Part shown: in pieces, positions 36,705 through 46,971 of the stretch
Numbering within the stretch: the stretch's first letter is position 1
Layout of the letters: every line of letters starts with the position of its first letter
Notes under the pieces: generated by a model
Database searches by the model: none
The model's input: only the letters and a program-made list of their open reading frames with translations
Told to the model about the DNA's origin: nothing
Origin: Pseudomonas sp. PSB18
Lineage (GTDB): Bacteria > Pseudomonadota > Gammaproteobacteria > Pseudomonadales > Pseudomonadaceae
Direction of reading: 5' to 3'
Length of the DNA: 64,000 bases
Assembly: GCF_014596565.1 (NCBI RefSeq)
Contig: NZ_NOIN01000001.1
Coordinates: forward strand, 744,001-808,000
Made by a program: the position numbers and the translations under genes

Positions 36705-37835
36705 TTAATACCTTCTCCAGACGGTCCGCATCACATAGTCGCGGTAGCTATGTATGATACGCACTACTTTCTCTGCTACATTTGGCATACTATAGTCTGA
36801 AACAAGCCGCATGCTGCGCTCCGCACCGCGACTTTGTTCTTCCAGTACGTGTAAGCCCTGCATCACACGCTCGATCTCCAGGCCTACCATCATTACAGCA
36901 GCTTCCTCCATCCCCTCAGGACGCTCATGCGCCTCCCGAATATTCAACGCCGGGAAGTTAAGAATAGAGGACTCTTCGTTGATGGTGCCACTGTCGGACA
37001 GAACCGCCTTGGACTCCAACTGCAACTTGTTATAATCCTTGAAACCGAGAGGCTTGAGTAGCTGGACATTTGAATGAAACTTCACGCCGAGCTCATCAAC
37101 TCGTTTTTTTGTACGCGGATGCGTGGAGACGATAACCGGATATCCATAATGCTCAGCGACGCCATTAAGAGTCTCGACCAGCTTGCCGAAATTTTTATCC
37201 GAATCAATATTTTCCTCGCGATGTGCACTGACTACGAAAAACTTGCCCTTTTCCAAGCCAAGGCGAGAAAGAACATCTGACTCTTCAATACCCTCACGAT
37301 AATAATTTAACACCTCAAACATAGGACTACCGGTTTTTATAACCATATCAGGCGAGAGCCCCTCCCGAAGGAGATAATCACGTGCAATCGTACTGTAAGT
37401 CAGATTAATATCGGCAGTATGGTCGACAATTCGACGGTTGATTTCTTCAGGTACACGCATGTCAAAGCAACGGTTACCGGCTTCCATATGAAACGTCGGA
37501 ATTTTCCGTCGCTTTGCCGGAATCACGGCCATACAACTATTTGTATCACCCAGTACCAACAGAGCTTCAGGCAACACTTCAGACAGAAGTCGGTCGACGC
37601 CAATGATTACATTACCTATTGTTTCGGCCCCGCTTGCACCCGCCGCGTTCAAAAAGTGATCAGGCTTTCGGATACCTAGATCCTGGAAAAAAATCTCGTT
37701 CAATTCGTAATCATAATTCTGCCCAGTGTGAACAAGAATATGATCACAATACTGATCCAAGGCGGCCATCACACGCGACAAACGAATGATCTCTGGACGG
37801 GTCCCTACGACAGTTACAACCTTTAATTTTTTCAT
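36705..37835 (-). CDS. wbjD: UDP-L-FucNAc pathway 2-epimerase (WbjD/FnlC)
   Basis: 376 residues of the UDP-GlcNAc 2-epimerase fold: VVTVVGTRPEIIRLSRVM, HTGQNYDYELNEIFFQDLG, SAHREENIDSDKNF and LSDSGTINEESSIL. As the third enzyme after WbjB and WbjC it would convert the L-talose intermediate into UDP-L-FucNAc. ATG 37835 is preferred; GTG 37847 in frame is possible and neither has a clear ribosome site. Order wbjB-wbjC-wbjD is conserved in many O-antigen loci. Confidence 0.9.
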   Translation of the reverse strand: MKKLKVVTVVGTRPEIIRLSRVMAALDQYCDHILVHTGQNYDYELNEIFFQDLGIRKPDHFLNAAGASGAETIGNVIIGVDRLLSEVLPEALLVLGDTNSCMAVIPAKRRKIPTFHMEAGNRCFDMRVPEEINRRIVDHTADINLTYSTIARDYLLREGLSPDMVIKTGSPMFEVLNYYREGIEESDVLSRLGLEKGKFFVVSAHREENIDSDKNFGKLVETLNGVAEHYGYPVIVSTHPRTKKRVDELGVKFHSNVQLLKPLGFKDYNKLQLESKAVLSDSGTINEESSILNFPALNIREAHERPEGMEEAAVMMVGLEIERVMQGLHVLEEQSRGAERSMRLVSDYSMPNVAEKVVRIIHSYRDYVMRTVWRRY

Positions 37836-37932
37836 TTCAGAAACCACGCTGAATAATAATTAAACAACCATGAATCCATCGAGACCACAACAAATCAACG
37901 AATCCAAGCTGAAACTCTTATAATTAAAAGCC

Positions 37933-39054
37933 TTATTGAATAGACGTAGCTACTGGACGAGTGTAGGTATCCGGGAGCTCGCGATCAAAAATCTCATTGG
38001 CCCAAAGCATGACTATCATCTCCTCCCCCCCCACATTCGTGATGTCGTGAGTCCACCCCGGAACAGTTTCCACTATTTCCGGCTTTTCACCCGATGTGAA
38101 TAACTCGTAAAATTCACCGGAAACAATATGGCGAAATCTAAAACATGCCGTACCTTTAATCACCAGAAATTTTTCAGTTTTCGAATGATGGTAATGCCCA
38201 CCGCGAGTGATTCCAGGATGAGCTGTAAAATATGAGAACTGACCGCTATCAGCCGTTTTTAGCATCTCAACAAATACACCCCGAGAATCTCCATACTTGG
38301 GAACTTCATAAGTAAAGCGATCCGGGGGAAGATAACTGACGTAGGTAGAGTAAAGAGCCCTTATCAACCCTTTCCCCACTGGCTCAGTAATTAACGTATC
38401 TCGGCTATCACGAAATGCCTCCAGCTGCTTTGCCAGTGCCCCTACACTAATAGTGTACGTAGGCTCTACGGTAGCAAAGCGCCCAGATGAAAGCAGCCCA
38501 TCCATCGCGGCAATGAAGTGCCTGACAACATCATCTATATAGACAAGATCAATTTTCGCCTGAGCATCGTGAATCTGTATTGGCAAGCCCTGAACAGTAT
38601 TATGACAAAACGTAGCAACAGCAGAGTTATAGTTAGGACGTGCCCACTTACCAAAAACATTTGGCAGTCTGAATACGTAGACCTTTATACCGTAATTATC
38701 GGCCAGTTCGGTCAACGCCGCTTCAGCTCCGCGTTTACTATTACCGTAAGCATTGTCCAGCTCGGCCTGACTAGAAGAGGTATAAAGGACAGGAATCGAG
38801 CGACCGCTCAGCGCTACAGCATCACAAATTGCGCGAGTCAAGTCGGTGTTACCAGCCTTGAACTCTTCGGGATTCTGCGGACGATTAACACCCGCCAAAT
38901 GGAATACAAAATCCACTTGCGTGAGCAAGCTAGGTAATTGAGCAACGTCATCCTCTCGAGTAAATCGCAGGATTTCTACGTCGCTGCGCTCACCTAGGTG
39001 CGCTATGAGATTCTTACCGATAAATCCGTTGGAGCCGGTAATTAGCACCTTCAT
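37933..39054 (-). CDS. wbjC: CapF/WbjC bifunctional reductase with cupin domain
   Basis: 373 residues. An SDR domain (MKVLITGSNGFIGKNLIAHL; YGNSKRGAEAAL active site) is fused to a C-terminal cupin of about 125 residues with metal-ligand histidines in HPGITRGGHYHHSKTEKFLV. The CapF type reduces the 4-keto sugar to UDP-2-acetamido-2,6-dideoxy-L-talose and the cupin domain acts on the intermediate. It lies 3 bp downstream of wbjB. Confidence 0.93.
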   Translation of the reverse strand: MKVLITGSNGFIGKNLIAHLGERSDVEILRFTREDDVAQLPSLLTQVDFVFHLAGVNRPQNPEEFKAGNTDLTRAICDAVALSGRSIPVLYTSSSQAELDNAYGNSKRGAEAALTELADNYGIKVYVFRLPNVFGKWARPNYNSAVATFCHNTVQGLPIQIHDAQAKIDLVYIDDVVRHFIAAMDGLLSSGRFATVEPTYTISVGALAKQLEAFRDSRDTLITEPVGKGLIRALYSTYVSYLPPDRFTYEVPKYGDSRGVFVEMLKTADSGQFSYFTAHPGITRGGHYHHSKTEKFLVIKGTACFRFRHIVSGEFYELFTSGEKPEIVETVPGWTHDITNVGGEEMIVMLWANEIFDRELPDTYTRPVATSIQ

Positions 39055-39057
39055 TTC

Positions 39058-40098
39058 CTACTCCTCAGGTGTTGCTTGTTCGCCGCGTTGAATTGCGCGC
39101 ATGAAATTAAGCTTAAGCAATAGCTCTTTCATACCCTCCACATCCAACTGAGTAGTGTTATGGGAGTTGTAATCTTCCGAGTGAGATATTTTTTCTTCAC
39201 CTTCCTCTACGAATTTTGAGTAGTTCAAATCACGCAGATCAGGCGGTACTCGGAAATAATCACCGCGGTCTTCGGCACAAGCCATCTCCTCCCGACTCAG
39301 CAATGCTTCGTAAAGCTTCTCACCATGCCGAGTACCAATGACCTGGATCGGATGCTCTGGAACTTTAAGCATCTGCGTTAACGCCCTGGCAAGCGTTTCT
39401 ACCGTCGCTGCTGGTGCTTTCTGTACGAACAGATCGCCATTGTTACCATGCTGAAAAGCATACAACACCAAGTCCACCGCATCGGCCAACGTCATCATGA
39501 AGCGGGTCATGCTCGGATCAGTTAGGGTCAAAGGCTTCCCATCACGAATCTGCTGAATGAACAAAGGTATCACCGAGCCGCGTGACGCCATTACATTGCC
39601 GTAGCGCGTACCACAGATCACGGTCTTCTCATCGTCAGCACTGCGCGACTTGGCAACCATCACCTTTTCCATCATGGCCTTTGAAATACCCATCGCATTG
39701 ATCGGGTAAACAGCCTTGTCGGTGCTCAAGCAAACTATGCGCTTGACATCGTTCTGAATCGCAGCCTCCAAAACGTTTTCAGTACCCAAGACGTTTGTCT
39801 TCACCGCTTCCATTGGATGAAATTCACACGAGGGCACTTGTTTTAAAGCGGCAGCATGAAAGACATAGTCTACTCCACGAGTTGCGCTCAAGACACTTTG
39901 ATAATCACGCACATCGCCAATATAAAATTTCAGCTTTGGATTTGCGTAGATCTTACGCATATCATCCTGCTTCTTTTCATCTCGACTAAAGATACGAATC
40001 TCAGCGATATCAGTATTCAAAAACCGTTTAAGTACCGCATTACCAAAAGAACCAGTCCCGCCGGTGATCAACAATTTCTTACCGTTAAAAATGGTCAT
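39058..40098 (-). CDS. wbjB: UDP-GlcNAc 4,6-dehydratase/5-epimerase (WbjB/CapE)
   Basis: 346-residue SDR enzyme with ITGGTGSFGNAVLKRFLNT, FHAAALKQVPSCEFHPMEAV and STDKAVYPINAMGISKAMME (Met-Lys active site). It lacks the membrane domain of WbpM. It starts the L-FucNAc branch from UDP-GlcNAc by dehydration and C5 epimerisation. It overlaps the upstream glycosyltransferase gene by 14 bp, so the two are coupled. Confidence 0.93.
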   Translation of the reverse strand: MTIFNGKKLLITGGTGSFGNAVLKRFLNTDIAEIRIFSRDEKKQDDMRKIYANPKLKFYIGDVRDYQSVLSATRGVDYVFHAAALKQVPSCEFHPMEAVKTNVLGTENVLEAAIQNDVKRIVCLSTDKAVYPINAMGISKAMMEKVMVAKSRSADDEKTVICGTRYGNVMASRGSVIPLFIQQIRDGKPLTLTDPSMTRFMMTLADAVDLVLYAFQHGNNGDLFVQKAPAATVETLARALTQMLKVPEHPIQVIGTRHGEKLYEALLSREEMACAEDRGDYFRVPPDLRDLNYSKFVEEGEEKISHSEDYNSHNTTQLDVEGMKELLLKLNFMRAIQRGEQATPEE

Positions 40099-41296
40099 TT
40101 TTTTCCTCCATAAAACTTATAATTTTTCGTCCGACGGCAGAGCTGGACTTATTCCTCAGAAGCCAGACTCTACCATATTCCGCCTTTTTGAACAAAACCT
40201 GTCGATTAGCCGCGCAAAAATCTGTCAACGCCGCGCAGATCCCTTCAGACGTGGAGTCCTCAATAACATTTAAGAACTCAAAATACTCTTTGGGTATTCC
40301 GTCAAGTCGCGTGGTGAGAACAGGTATCCCGCTGGCCATGTACTCCAGCAGCTTGGAAGGGAATGAGTACCGTGTGTAACGTTCTTGCGGATTCCTGGTT
40401 AAAATCAAACACGCCGCCCTAGCCTGTATACTCTCAACCTCTTTTGCACTCAAGAAGCCTAAATATTTAATTGACGAATGACACTTAGACACTTCTGAAA
40501 GATATGATTCCAGTTCACCGCGACCACACAGCCAAAGCTCGTAGCCAGTATTCGCCTTAATAAAGCCTTCGACCAACTCTACAATTCCATAGGCTTTACT
40601 GAGGCCTCCGGCATAGAAAATGATGCCGCTCTCTTCTTCCTTGGGTACATTGTGAGATGCTTCGCTTGCTGAGTTGACGATACCTTCAAGAACCATGAAC
40701 GGTTTTTTCGACCACCTAGAACTATCAGCAACCATATACTCACTAGCAACAAAAACTCCCGCGGATCGAGAAATCAGATTATCGATCAACCAACTATCTA
40801 TCTTTTTTAAGACCCTCGTAACAAGGAGCCTGCCTACTCCCATATCCATATAAATGGGAAGGTCAGGTATATAAACAAAATAATTAACGCCCAGGAATTT
40901 ACGGAATACATACGCAGCGACCAGGTTTGGCGTATGAGCAGCGTAAACGCAAACCATATCTGTTTTGGATTTTCGCAGACGAAAGAGTCCATAGAGAGTC
41001 CCGAGCAGGCGACTGAACATTTTTAGCATCGGCAGATTGAGAAGAGGGACAATACGGCAACTGCCTTCGCTACTGACCTTCTGCATACCAGGAAAAAATA
41101 TCCTTTTATTTCGTGGATATGTAGAGACCGCAATGCTCGCAACGGTATTTACGAAAGCACCACCCAAGCGCATAGCGTCGAGGAATCTACCCTCAAGCTT
41201 ATATGCAGCTACTTGAGGAAAGGAATCACCTTTTGAGTACTTCTCAAAATACTCGTCCCCAACATAGAACCCCAACAAGACAATATTTTTTCTCAT
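40085..41296 (-). CDS. GT4-family glycosyltransferase of the O-unit
   Basis: 403 residues from ATG 41296 (MRKNIVLLGFYVGDEYF), which has AAGG 7 nt upstream; the longer frame to 41365 is unsupported. GT-B fold: an N-terminal acceptor domain (VCVYAAHTPNLVAAYVFRKF, VYIPDLPIYMDMG), then GIIFYAGGLSKAYGIVELVE and the donor-site YSFPSKLLEYMASGIPVLTT. It would add the third sugar; donor unknown. AT-rich codon use suggests acquisition with wzx. Confidence 0.8.
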   Translation of the reverse strand: MRKNIVLLGFYVGDEYFEKYSKGDSFPQVAAYKLEGRFLDAMRLGGAFVNTVASIAVSTYPRNKRIFFPGMQKVSSEGSCRIVPLLNLPMLKMFSRLLGTLYGLFRLRKSKTDMVCVYAAHTPNLVAAYVFRKFLGVNYFVYIPDLPIYMDMGVGRLLVTRVLKKIDSWLIDNLISRSAGVFVASEYMVADSSRWSKKPFMVLEGIVNSASEASHNVPKEEESGIIFYAGGLSKAYGIVELVEGFIKANTGYELWLCGRGELESYLSEVSKCHSSIKYLGFLSAKEVESIQARAACLILTRNPQERYTRYSFPSKLLEYMASGIPVLTTRLDGIPKEYFEFLNVIEDSTSEGICAALTDFCAANRQVLFKKAEYGRVWLLRNKSSSAVGRKIISFMEEKNDHF

Positions 41297-41454
41297 CCCG
41301 ACCTTCTTGAAACTAACCAGAGCGACCAAAGCCATCTGCCTGCGCACCCATGCAACACGAACCAACCAAATAAATACGTACGCATAACATGCAGCAACAA
41401 GGCGAATATCCAGCCACCGAAACCCTACCGAACCAACGTGATAACGTATACCGA

Positions 41455-42879
41455 TTATAGGGTAGCCTTCATGAACTCACCCCACCTAACGCCCTTCCAG
41501 AAGGAAATAAGCGAAACAATCGAAAAGCCTACTATCCAATAGATGGACACTTTCCACCAAAGACTATCCCCCCATTCAAGTTGCAAACTTAAATGCAAAG
41601 CATAACCCACAGAAAAAGCCAAAGATGACACTATCATAGGAAATGTAAAAGCTTTGTACACATTGAGCCGTTTATACATACTGGCAACGACGAAGCCAAA
41701 ATAAATAAATTGAGCCAGGAGCACACCCAAGGATATGCCATAAAGCCCCCATAACATTCCACCAACCCAAGCCAATCCAATGGACATAATCGCGGCCCCC
41801 AGTGAAAGATATGCAAGCAATTTCATCCGTCTATGCACCTCAAGCCGCTTTTGAAAATAAACAGCCGTACTATTCAAGAAAACTCCCAAAAAGGCATAGA
41901 AAATAATTATTATAGAAGTTCCAATTTTTTTGCCCGTCATTCGCTCAAAAAACTCAAAACCGACAAAGTACAGAACGCACCACAAAAGAGAAAATGCCAC
42001 AATCAGCAAGCTGGAAGAACTCTCTATAATTTCTATAGCAAATTTGCCCTCCCGAAACTTGTTAATTACAAATGGGTGAACCATCATCAACAGAGGCATG
42101 CTTAGAAGCCCTGCACCACCAACAAAAAGATCTTTTAAAGATAAATATGAGTCCCCATATTCAACTCCATAATGTCCTATTGCAAAGCGATCAGCCCCCG
42201 CCATCACCAACATGCCTAGAATCCATGGCGAAAGCGCGGCACCATATTGATAGACAAGCTTGAAATCATGCTTAAATAGCTCAACACTTGAGAACGGATT
42301 GGAAACCTTATAAAAACGCAATACACAGAAAAGCATATATAGAACTGAAACAGTATAGCCGGCCACCGATGCGAGCAGGGCGTACCTGAAATCAATATCT
42401 ACATACCTAAAAAAAAGCATTACCAATCCAATCTGGGTAAGGGTCTGTAGAAGAACGGCGACAAGTTGCTGCTTTACCAAGAAGCCCGCTTGACACGTCG
42501 ACGAAAGGAAAAAGAATAAAATCTGACTAAAACACAACAACCAGACATAGACAAAAAAACCTTCCCCAACGACAAAAAATACAGATACGATTGCTGCCAG
42601 GGAAGATGCGATCGGAGCAATAAACAAAATCATGCATATGCAATTCGAAGTAAATGAGCCTCGTTCCTTCACCCCAGAATAATAATAAATGAATGAATTC
42701 CCTACCCAACCAGCGCATAATTGAGCAGCAATCAAAGAACAAAATACACTTACCGAATAACTTATGTACTGCCCTTCAGGAAATGATCTATACAGGAAGA
42801 AAACTAAAAAAACACCTGATACAGCTGGCACCATCTTTACCGGAACATAGAGCAATAGCTTTTGAAGAAAAACACTCAT
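41455..42879 (-). CDS. wzx: Wzx-like O-antigen flippase
   Basis: 474 residues from ATG 42879 with around 12-14 TM helices and few motifs, typical of the MATE/PST polysaccharide flippases. The N-terminus (VPAVSGVFLVFFLYRSFPEG) and repeated two-bundle layout (FKLVYQYGAALSPWILGMLV near the start of the second half region) fit Wzx. It would flip the undecaprenyl-linked O-unit. It is the first gene of the O-antigen operon and the AT-richest in the window. A Wzy cannot be excluded from topology alone but the pattern favours Wzx. Confidence 0.78.
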   Translation of the reverse strand: MSVFLQKLLLYVPVKMVPAVSGVFLVFFLYRSFPEGQYISYSVSVFCSLIAAQLCAGWVGNSFIYYYSGVKERGSFTSNCICMILFIAPIASSLAAIVSVFFVVGEGFFVYVWLLCFSQILFFFLSSTCQAGFLVKQQLVAVLLQTLTQIGLVMLFFRYVDIDFRYALLASVAGYTVSVLYMLFCVLRFYKVSNPFSSVELFKHDFKLVYQYGAALSPWILGMLVMAGADRFAIGHYGVEYGDSYLSLKDLFVGGAGLLSMPLLMMVHPFVINKFREGKFAIEIIESSSSLLIVAFSLLWCVLYFVGFEFFERMTGKKIGTSIIIIFYAFLGVFLNSTAVYFQKRLEVHRRMKLLAYLSLGAAIMSIGLAWVGGMLWGLYGISLGVLLAQFIYFGFVVASMYKRLNVYKAFTFPMIVSSLAFSVGYALHLSLQLEWGDSLWWKVSIYWIVGFSIVSLISFWKGVRWGEFMKATL

Positions 42880-43970
42880 AACTCTCTGATCCACCCAAGG
42901 TTTTTCTCATACAAGAATAGATAAAACAATGTTAAGCCACAGAGGCAGCTTCATTTAGAAATATTTCAGAAAGGATCGCATGTTTACAATTTATGGGCAA
43001 GATGGCACCGTGCTACTGCTCATGAGCAAAAAATGAGATAAATCGACGGAACAGACGATCACCGAAGCAGACGCCTCAAACAATCACCATACCGCCAGCC
43101 GACGCCCCTCCTCCTAGCCTCTGTACGAAGGCCTTGATACTCGTTCATGCTGTGTTGAAAACAGCCTCGGATGCTCATGTACTCCAGTACAGTTGGACGC
43201 GTCCCCGGCCGTTCCTCGGCTGTTTTCGCCTTGCCTGACCTTCGTCTCAAGACCTTTCGTACAGAGTCTAGGAATGGGAGGCAATTTGGAGACCGAGCGT
43301 AGTTTTTTCATAGAACTGCACTAGACGCCCCCAAAAGGTTGAGTAGGTAACAGCAAGACCCCGCCCTCCACCTGCCAGGACTGATTGACCGTCGTCAACG
43401 ATAAAGAGACAGAACGAAGCTATTCAGTACGCCGCATGCATTCAAGAAGGCGTTGATCGTGCGATTGCGGCACCAGTCCAGCCCAGCACCGTTGACGCGC
43501 TGAGGTACAGCCGACTTATATACGTTAGAAAGCGGCCTATGGTATCGACGACAGTTCAGTTTCTAAAGTACCCGCACAAATAGAGTGGAAAACTGTAGGG
43601 CGACGCTGACCCTTGTACTTGCCACACGAAAAATCTGCAGCGTACTCCTGGTCGCGAAAGCTATTCAGACTATTTGGCTTTGGAAAATGTTGAGCCTAGG
43701 CTATGAACAAAAAACTTCCACCTGATAGACACGGATGCGGCCGAACAAATTTAATACCTTGGTAGCTGGCGAAGAACCACCTGACCATGCTTGCTATTTG
43801 GCCATCCCACCCCAGACTCACTCCATTCGCTCTTTACAAACAAGCTTCCGGAAAAGGGATTCCCATGACCTCCGCAACTGAAAACCACATTGCACAATCA
43901 TGAAAACCTCATCAAGGCCCAAGGTATTGCCCGCCAACGTAGAACTAAAGCTAGCCGGCTTAGATCGAAC
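42880..43970. other. About 1.1 kb without a credible gene where wzz is expected
   Basis: Between wzx and the LapA/ihfB block all frames are broken. The region holds the 43113-43272 palindrome, an AT-rich stretch before wzx that should carry the O-antigen promoter, and about 600 bp (43.3-43.9 kb) of mixed composition that reads like decayed coding sequence without a recognisable parent. In related loci a wzz chain-length gene lies next to ihfB. I see no JUMPstart/ops motif. Confidence 0.6.
43113..43272. repeat. MITE-like 160-bp imperfect palindrome
   Basis: The left end CCTAGCCTCTGTACGAAGGC is matched by the inverted right end CCTAGACTCTGTACGAAAGG, about 28 bp in all with few mismatches. Inner arms GAAAACAGCC and GGCTGTTTTC also pair. 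No transposase is encoded. The structure fits a non-autonomous element or an unusually large structured repeat. Confidence 0.6.
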
Positions 43971-44204
43971 TCACGAACGGTGACGTTTTCCCTTGATACG
44001 TCCGCACAAAAACGCGAAAGAAGGTCCCACCCCCATACCAATGAGCAAAGCAAGTATTACAGCAATCGATACCGGCACGTTCTGTAGAGACCAGCCTAGA
44101 AAAGCTAAAGTAAAGCGCTGTTGGTTCTCCAGCACAAATACTAGAACTAACAAAACCAGCAACAATATCAACACGGTAAGTACTGCACGCGAGAGGTTAC
44201 GCAT
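43971..44204 (-). CDS. LapA-domain (DUF1049) small membrane protein
   Basis: 77 residues from ATG 44204 (ATG 44207 directly before is an alternative). Two TM helices (VLTVLILLLVLLVLVFVLEN and VSIAVILALLIGMGVGPSF) flank NQQRFTLAFLGWSLQNVPVS, the LapA/YciS signature, and the tail is basic. YciS/LapA in enterics works with LapB on LPS assembly and LpxC control. It lies 20 bp downstream of ihfB in the same direction. Confidence 0.85.
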   Translation of the reverse strand: MRNLSRAVLTVLILLLVLLVLVFVLENQQRFTLAFLGWSLQNVPVSIAVILALLIGMGVGPSFAFLCGRIKGKRHRS

Positions 44205-44223
44205 CATTCTTGATCCAGCACAT

Positions 44224-44514
44224 TCATACCTCCTCATCCTCATTCACCCGATCCCTGAGTTCCTTGCCCGGCTTGAAATGAGGTACGAATTTGCCGTCAA
44301 GACTCACGGACTGGCCGGTCTTAGGGTTACGCCCCACCCGTGGCGCGCGGTAATGCAGGGAAAAGCTGCCGAAGCCACGGATCTCGATACGATCTCCGGT
44401 CGCCAGGCATTGGGACATTTGTTCAAGCATAGTCTTGATGGCCAACTCCACATCCTTGGATGAGAGCAGCCCTTGATGGGTGACAATTCGTTCGATCAAC
44501 TCCGACTTCGTCAT
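44224..44514 (-). CDS. ihfB: Integration host factor beta subunit
   Basis: 96 residues, [20 protein letters not shown] onward, with the DNA-bending arm [20 protein letters not shown] and the Pro that intercalates. IHF bends DNA in recombination, replication and sigma54 transcription. Its partner IhfA is elsewhere. The rpsA-ihfB-O-antigen order is the Pseudomonas hallmark, although a small lipoprotein gene lies in between here. Confidence 0.97.
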   Translation of the reverse strand: MTKSELIERIVTHQGLLSSKDVELAIKTMLEQMSQCLATGDRIEIRGFGSFSLHYRAPRVGRNPKTGQSVSLDGKFVPHFKPGKELRDRVNEDEEV

Positions 44515-44658
44515 ATTTTTCCCTTCTTTTTCAAGCAGCTAGATCAGTGCTTCGAAAGGTTTTAGCATGCTCCGAGGAATTTGAACAGCCCAAGTATTGA
44601 CAAATCTTCCACACACCACACCGCTCCTTTTCGGGGCACGCAGTAGAAGCTCTCCCCG

Positions 44659-44937
44659 CTATCGACACATAACCAGCATCGTCCGCGTCAGATAACCCGC
44701 CGGATTGAACCCGAAGGGATACAGGTCTTCATCCTTCGCATCGTCGGATCGGGTAATCACTTTATAACCCGCCCCCTTGCACTCCTTGGCTGCCCGCTTA
44801 TGACACTTCTCCCAGCCGGAGCCCAACCCCGAGCAATCGATCTCGATACCGCTGACACCGCGTACTGCGTGGGTCTTGGCGCTTGTAGAGCAACCTGCCA
44901 GCGTCACTGCTATCAACACAAGAAAGAATCTGTTCAT
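44659..44937 (-). CDS. Small lipoprotein of unknown function
   Basis: 92 residues with signal and lipobox VTLAGC (Cys16), mature part containing further Cys in IDCSGLGSGWEKCHKRAAKE and MLVMCR. The GWEKCHKRAAKECKGAGY segment with charged repeats is conserved in pseudomonads as a hypothetical lipoprotein. It lies between ihfB and rpsA, transcribed with them. Confidence 0.8.
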   Translation of the reverse strand: MNRFFLVLIAVTLAGCSTSAKTHAVRGVSGIEIDCSGLGSGWEKCHKRAAKECKGAGYKVITRSDDAKDEDLYPFGFNPAGYLTRTMLVMCR

Positions 44938-45111
44938 TCAAGTCCTATAGGCGGGAGGCCCATCCAATGCCAAAACAACCTTGGTCGCTATATAGATAAT
45001 TGATCCGCTTAACAAAAGAGACCGCTGTATCGGAGAATTGGTTTCATCGTAGCAGCCCCCCTGGCGAGACATACCCAGACAGAACGTAGGGATGAACGAA
45101 ATCGCAGCCAC

Positions 45112-45139
45112 AAAAAAGGGCGACCGAAGTCGCCCTTTT
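45112..45139 (-). terminator. Rho-independent terminator of rpsA
   Basis: The stem AAGGGCGACTTCGGTCGCCC on the minus strand is followed by a TTTTTT run, 17 bp past the rpsA stop. Confidence 0.92.
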
Positions 45140-45156
45140 CTACAGAAACTCAGAAC

Positions 45157-46851
45157 TTAGTTCTGTTTTTCTGCTTGTGCAGCACGCAGCAGGTCACCCA
45201 GGGTGGTGGCTACTGGAGCATCCGAAGCAACTGGCTTGTCGCGCAGGCTCTGGATAGCTTCTTTCTCGTCTTCAACGTCTTTCGACTTGATCGAGAGCTG
45301 GATTACGCGGCTCTTGCGATCAACGCTGATGATCTTGGCTTCTACTTCTTCGCCTTCTTTCAGAACGTTACGTGCGTCTTCAACGCGGTCACGGCTGATT
45401 TCGGAGGCTTTCAGAGTCGCTTCGATATCGTCGGCCAGGGTGATGATGGCGCCTTTGGCGTCAACTTCTTTCACGATGCCCTTAACGATTGCGCCTTTGT
45501 CGTTCTCTTGAACGTACTCGGAGAACGGATCGCTTTCCAGCTGCTTGATACCCAGGGAGATGCGCTCGCGCTCTGGGTCAACCGACAGGATGACGGTGTC
45601 CAGCTCGTCGCCCTTCTTGAAACGACGTACGGCTTCTTCGCCCACTTCGTTCCAGGAGATGTCGGACAGGTGAACCAGACCGTCGATGCCGCCGTCCAGA
45701 CCAATGAAGATACCGAAATCGGTGATCGACTTGATGGTGCCGGAGATCTTGTCGCCCTTGTTGAACTGGCCAGAGAAGTCTTCCCATGGGTTGGACTTGC
45801 ACTGCTTGATGCCCAGGGAGATACGACGACGCTCTTCGTCGATGTCCAGAACCATGACTTCCACTTCGTCGCCGACTTGTACGACTTTCGAAGGGTGGAT
45901 GTTCTTGTTGGTCCAGTCCATTTCGGAAACGTGCACCAGGCCTTCAACGCCTTCTTCCAGCTCAGCGAAGCAGCCGTAGTCGGTCAGGTTGGTAACACGG
46001 GCGGTGACGCGGGTGCCTTCTGGGTAACGGGCTTTGATAGCGACCCATGGATCTTCACCCAGTTGCTTGAGGCCCAGGGAAACACGATTGCGCTCGCGAT
46101 CGTATTTCAGAACCTTGACATCGATCTCGTCGCCAACGTTGACGATTTCCGAAGGATGCTTGATACGCTTCCAGGCCATGTCGGTGATGTGCAGCAGGCC
46201 ATCGACGCCACCCAGATCGACGAATGCGCCGTAATCGGTGAGGTTCTTGACGATACCCTTGACCTGCTGGCCTTCCTGCAGCGATTCCAGCAGAGCTTCG
46301 CGCTCGGCGGAGTTTTCGGCTTCCAGGACACTGCGACGGGAAACGACAACGTTGTTGCGCTTCTGGTCCAGCTTGATGACCTTGAATTCCAGCTCTTTGC
46401 CTTCCAGGTGCGTGGTGTCGCGCACTGGACGGACGTCAACCAGGGAACCTGGCAGGAACGCACGGATGCCGTTAACGTCGACAGTGAAGCCGCCTTTAAC
46501 CTTACCGTTGATAACGCCCTTGACCACTTCCTCAGCTGCGAAAGCCGCTTCCAGAACGATCCAGCATTCAGCGCGCTTGGCTTTTTCACGGGACAGCTTG
46601 GTTTCACCAAAGCCATCTTCAACCGAGTCCAGAGCAACGTGAACTTCGTCACCGACGTTGATGTTCAGCTCGCCAGCATCGTTGTAAAACTGCTCAAGCG
46701 GGATGAGTGCTTCAGACTTCAGACCAGCGTGAACGGTTACCCAGCGAGCTTGGTAATCGATATCAACGATAACACCGGTGATGATGGAGCCTGCCTGAAG
46801 GTTCAGGGTTTTCAGGCTTTCTTCAAAGAGTTCCGCAAAGCTTTCGCTCAT
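45157..46851 (-). CDS. rpsA: 30S ribosomal protein S1
   Basis: 564 residues with six S1 (OB-fold) repeats; the later four carry near-identical motifs such as [39 protein letters not shown] and [21 protein letters not shown]1 delivers mRNA to the 30S platform and is needed for most initiation. The 120-bp gap from cmk should carry its own promoter. S1 represses its own synthesis through its leader in other bacteria; a structure was not worked out here. Confidence 0.98.
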   Translation of the reverse strand: MSESFAELFEESLKTLNLQAGSIITGVIVDIDYQARWVTVHAGLKSEALIPLEQFYNDAGELNINVGDEVHVALDSVEDGFGETKLSREKAKRAECWIVLEAAFAAEEVVKGVINGKVKGGFTVDVNGIRAFLPGSLVDVRPVRDTTHLEGKELEFKVIKLDQKRNNVVVSRRSVLEAENSAEREALLESLQEGQQVKGIVKNLTDYGAFVDLGGVDGLLHITDMAWKRIKHPSEIVNVGDEIDVKVLKYDRERNRVSLGLKQLGEDPWVAIKARYPEGTRVTARVTNLTDYGCFAELEEGVEGLVHVSEMDWTNKNIHPSKVVQVGDEVEVMVLDIDEERRRISLGIKQCKSNPWEDFSGQFNKGDKISGTIKSITDFGIFIGLDGGIDGLVHLSDISWNEVGEEAVRRFKKGDELDTVILSVDPERERISLGIKQLESDPFSEYVQENDKGAIVKGIVKEVDAKGAIITLADDIEATLKASEISRDRVEDARNVLKEGEEVEAKIISVDRKSRVIQLSIKSKDVEDEKEAIQSLRDKPVASDAPVATTLGDLLRAAQAEKQN

Positions 46852-46971
46852 TTTAATTCCTGTTGATTAGGGCGAAGAATACGCCCGCCTCCACACCCCA
46901 GACGATGTGGGTTAGTTTCATATAGAAGAAGCACCGCAGGACTATGACTGGTCCCCTGCGGAGCTTCCTGG

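Noticed and set aside
42880..43112. JUMPstart/ops element before the O-antigen operon
   Set aside because: No GGCGGTAG-type sequence was seen upstream of wzx on the minus strand.
45175..46866. 563-codon plus-strand frame opposite rpsA
   Set aside because: Mirror frame of the S1 repeats; no ribosome site and no recognisable domain.
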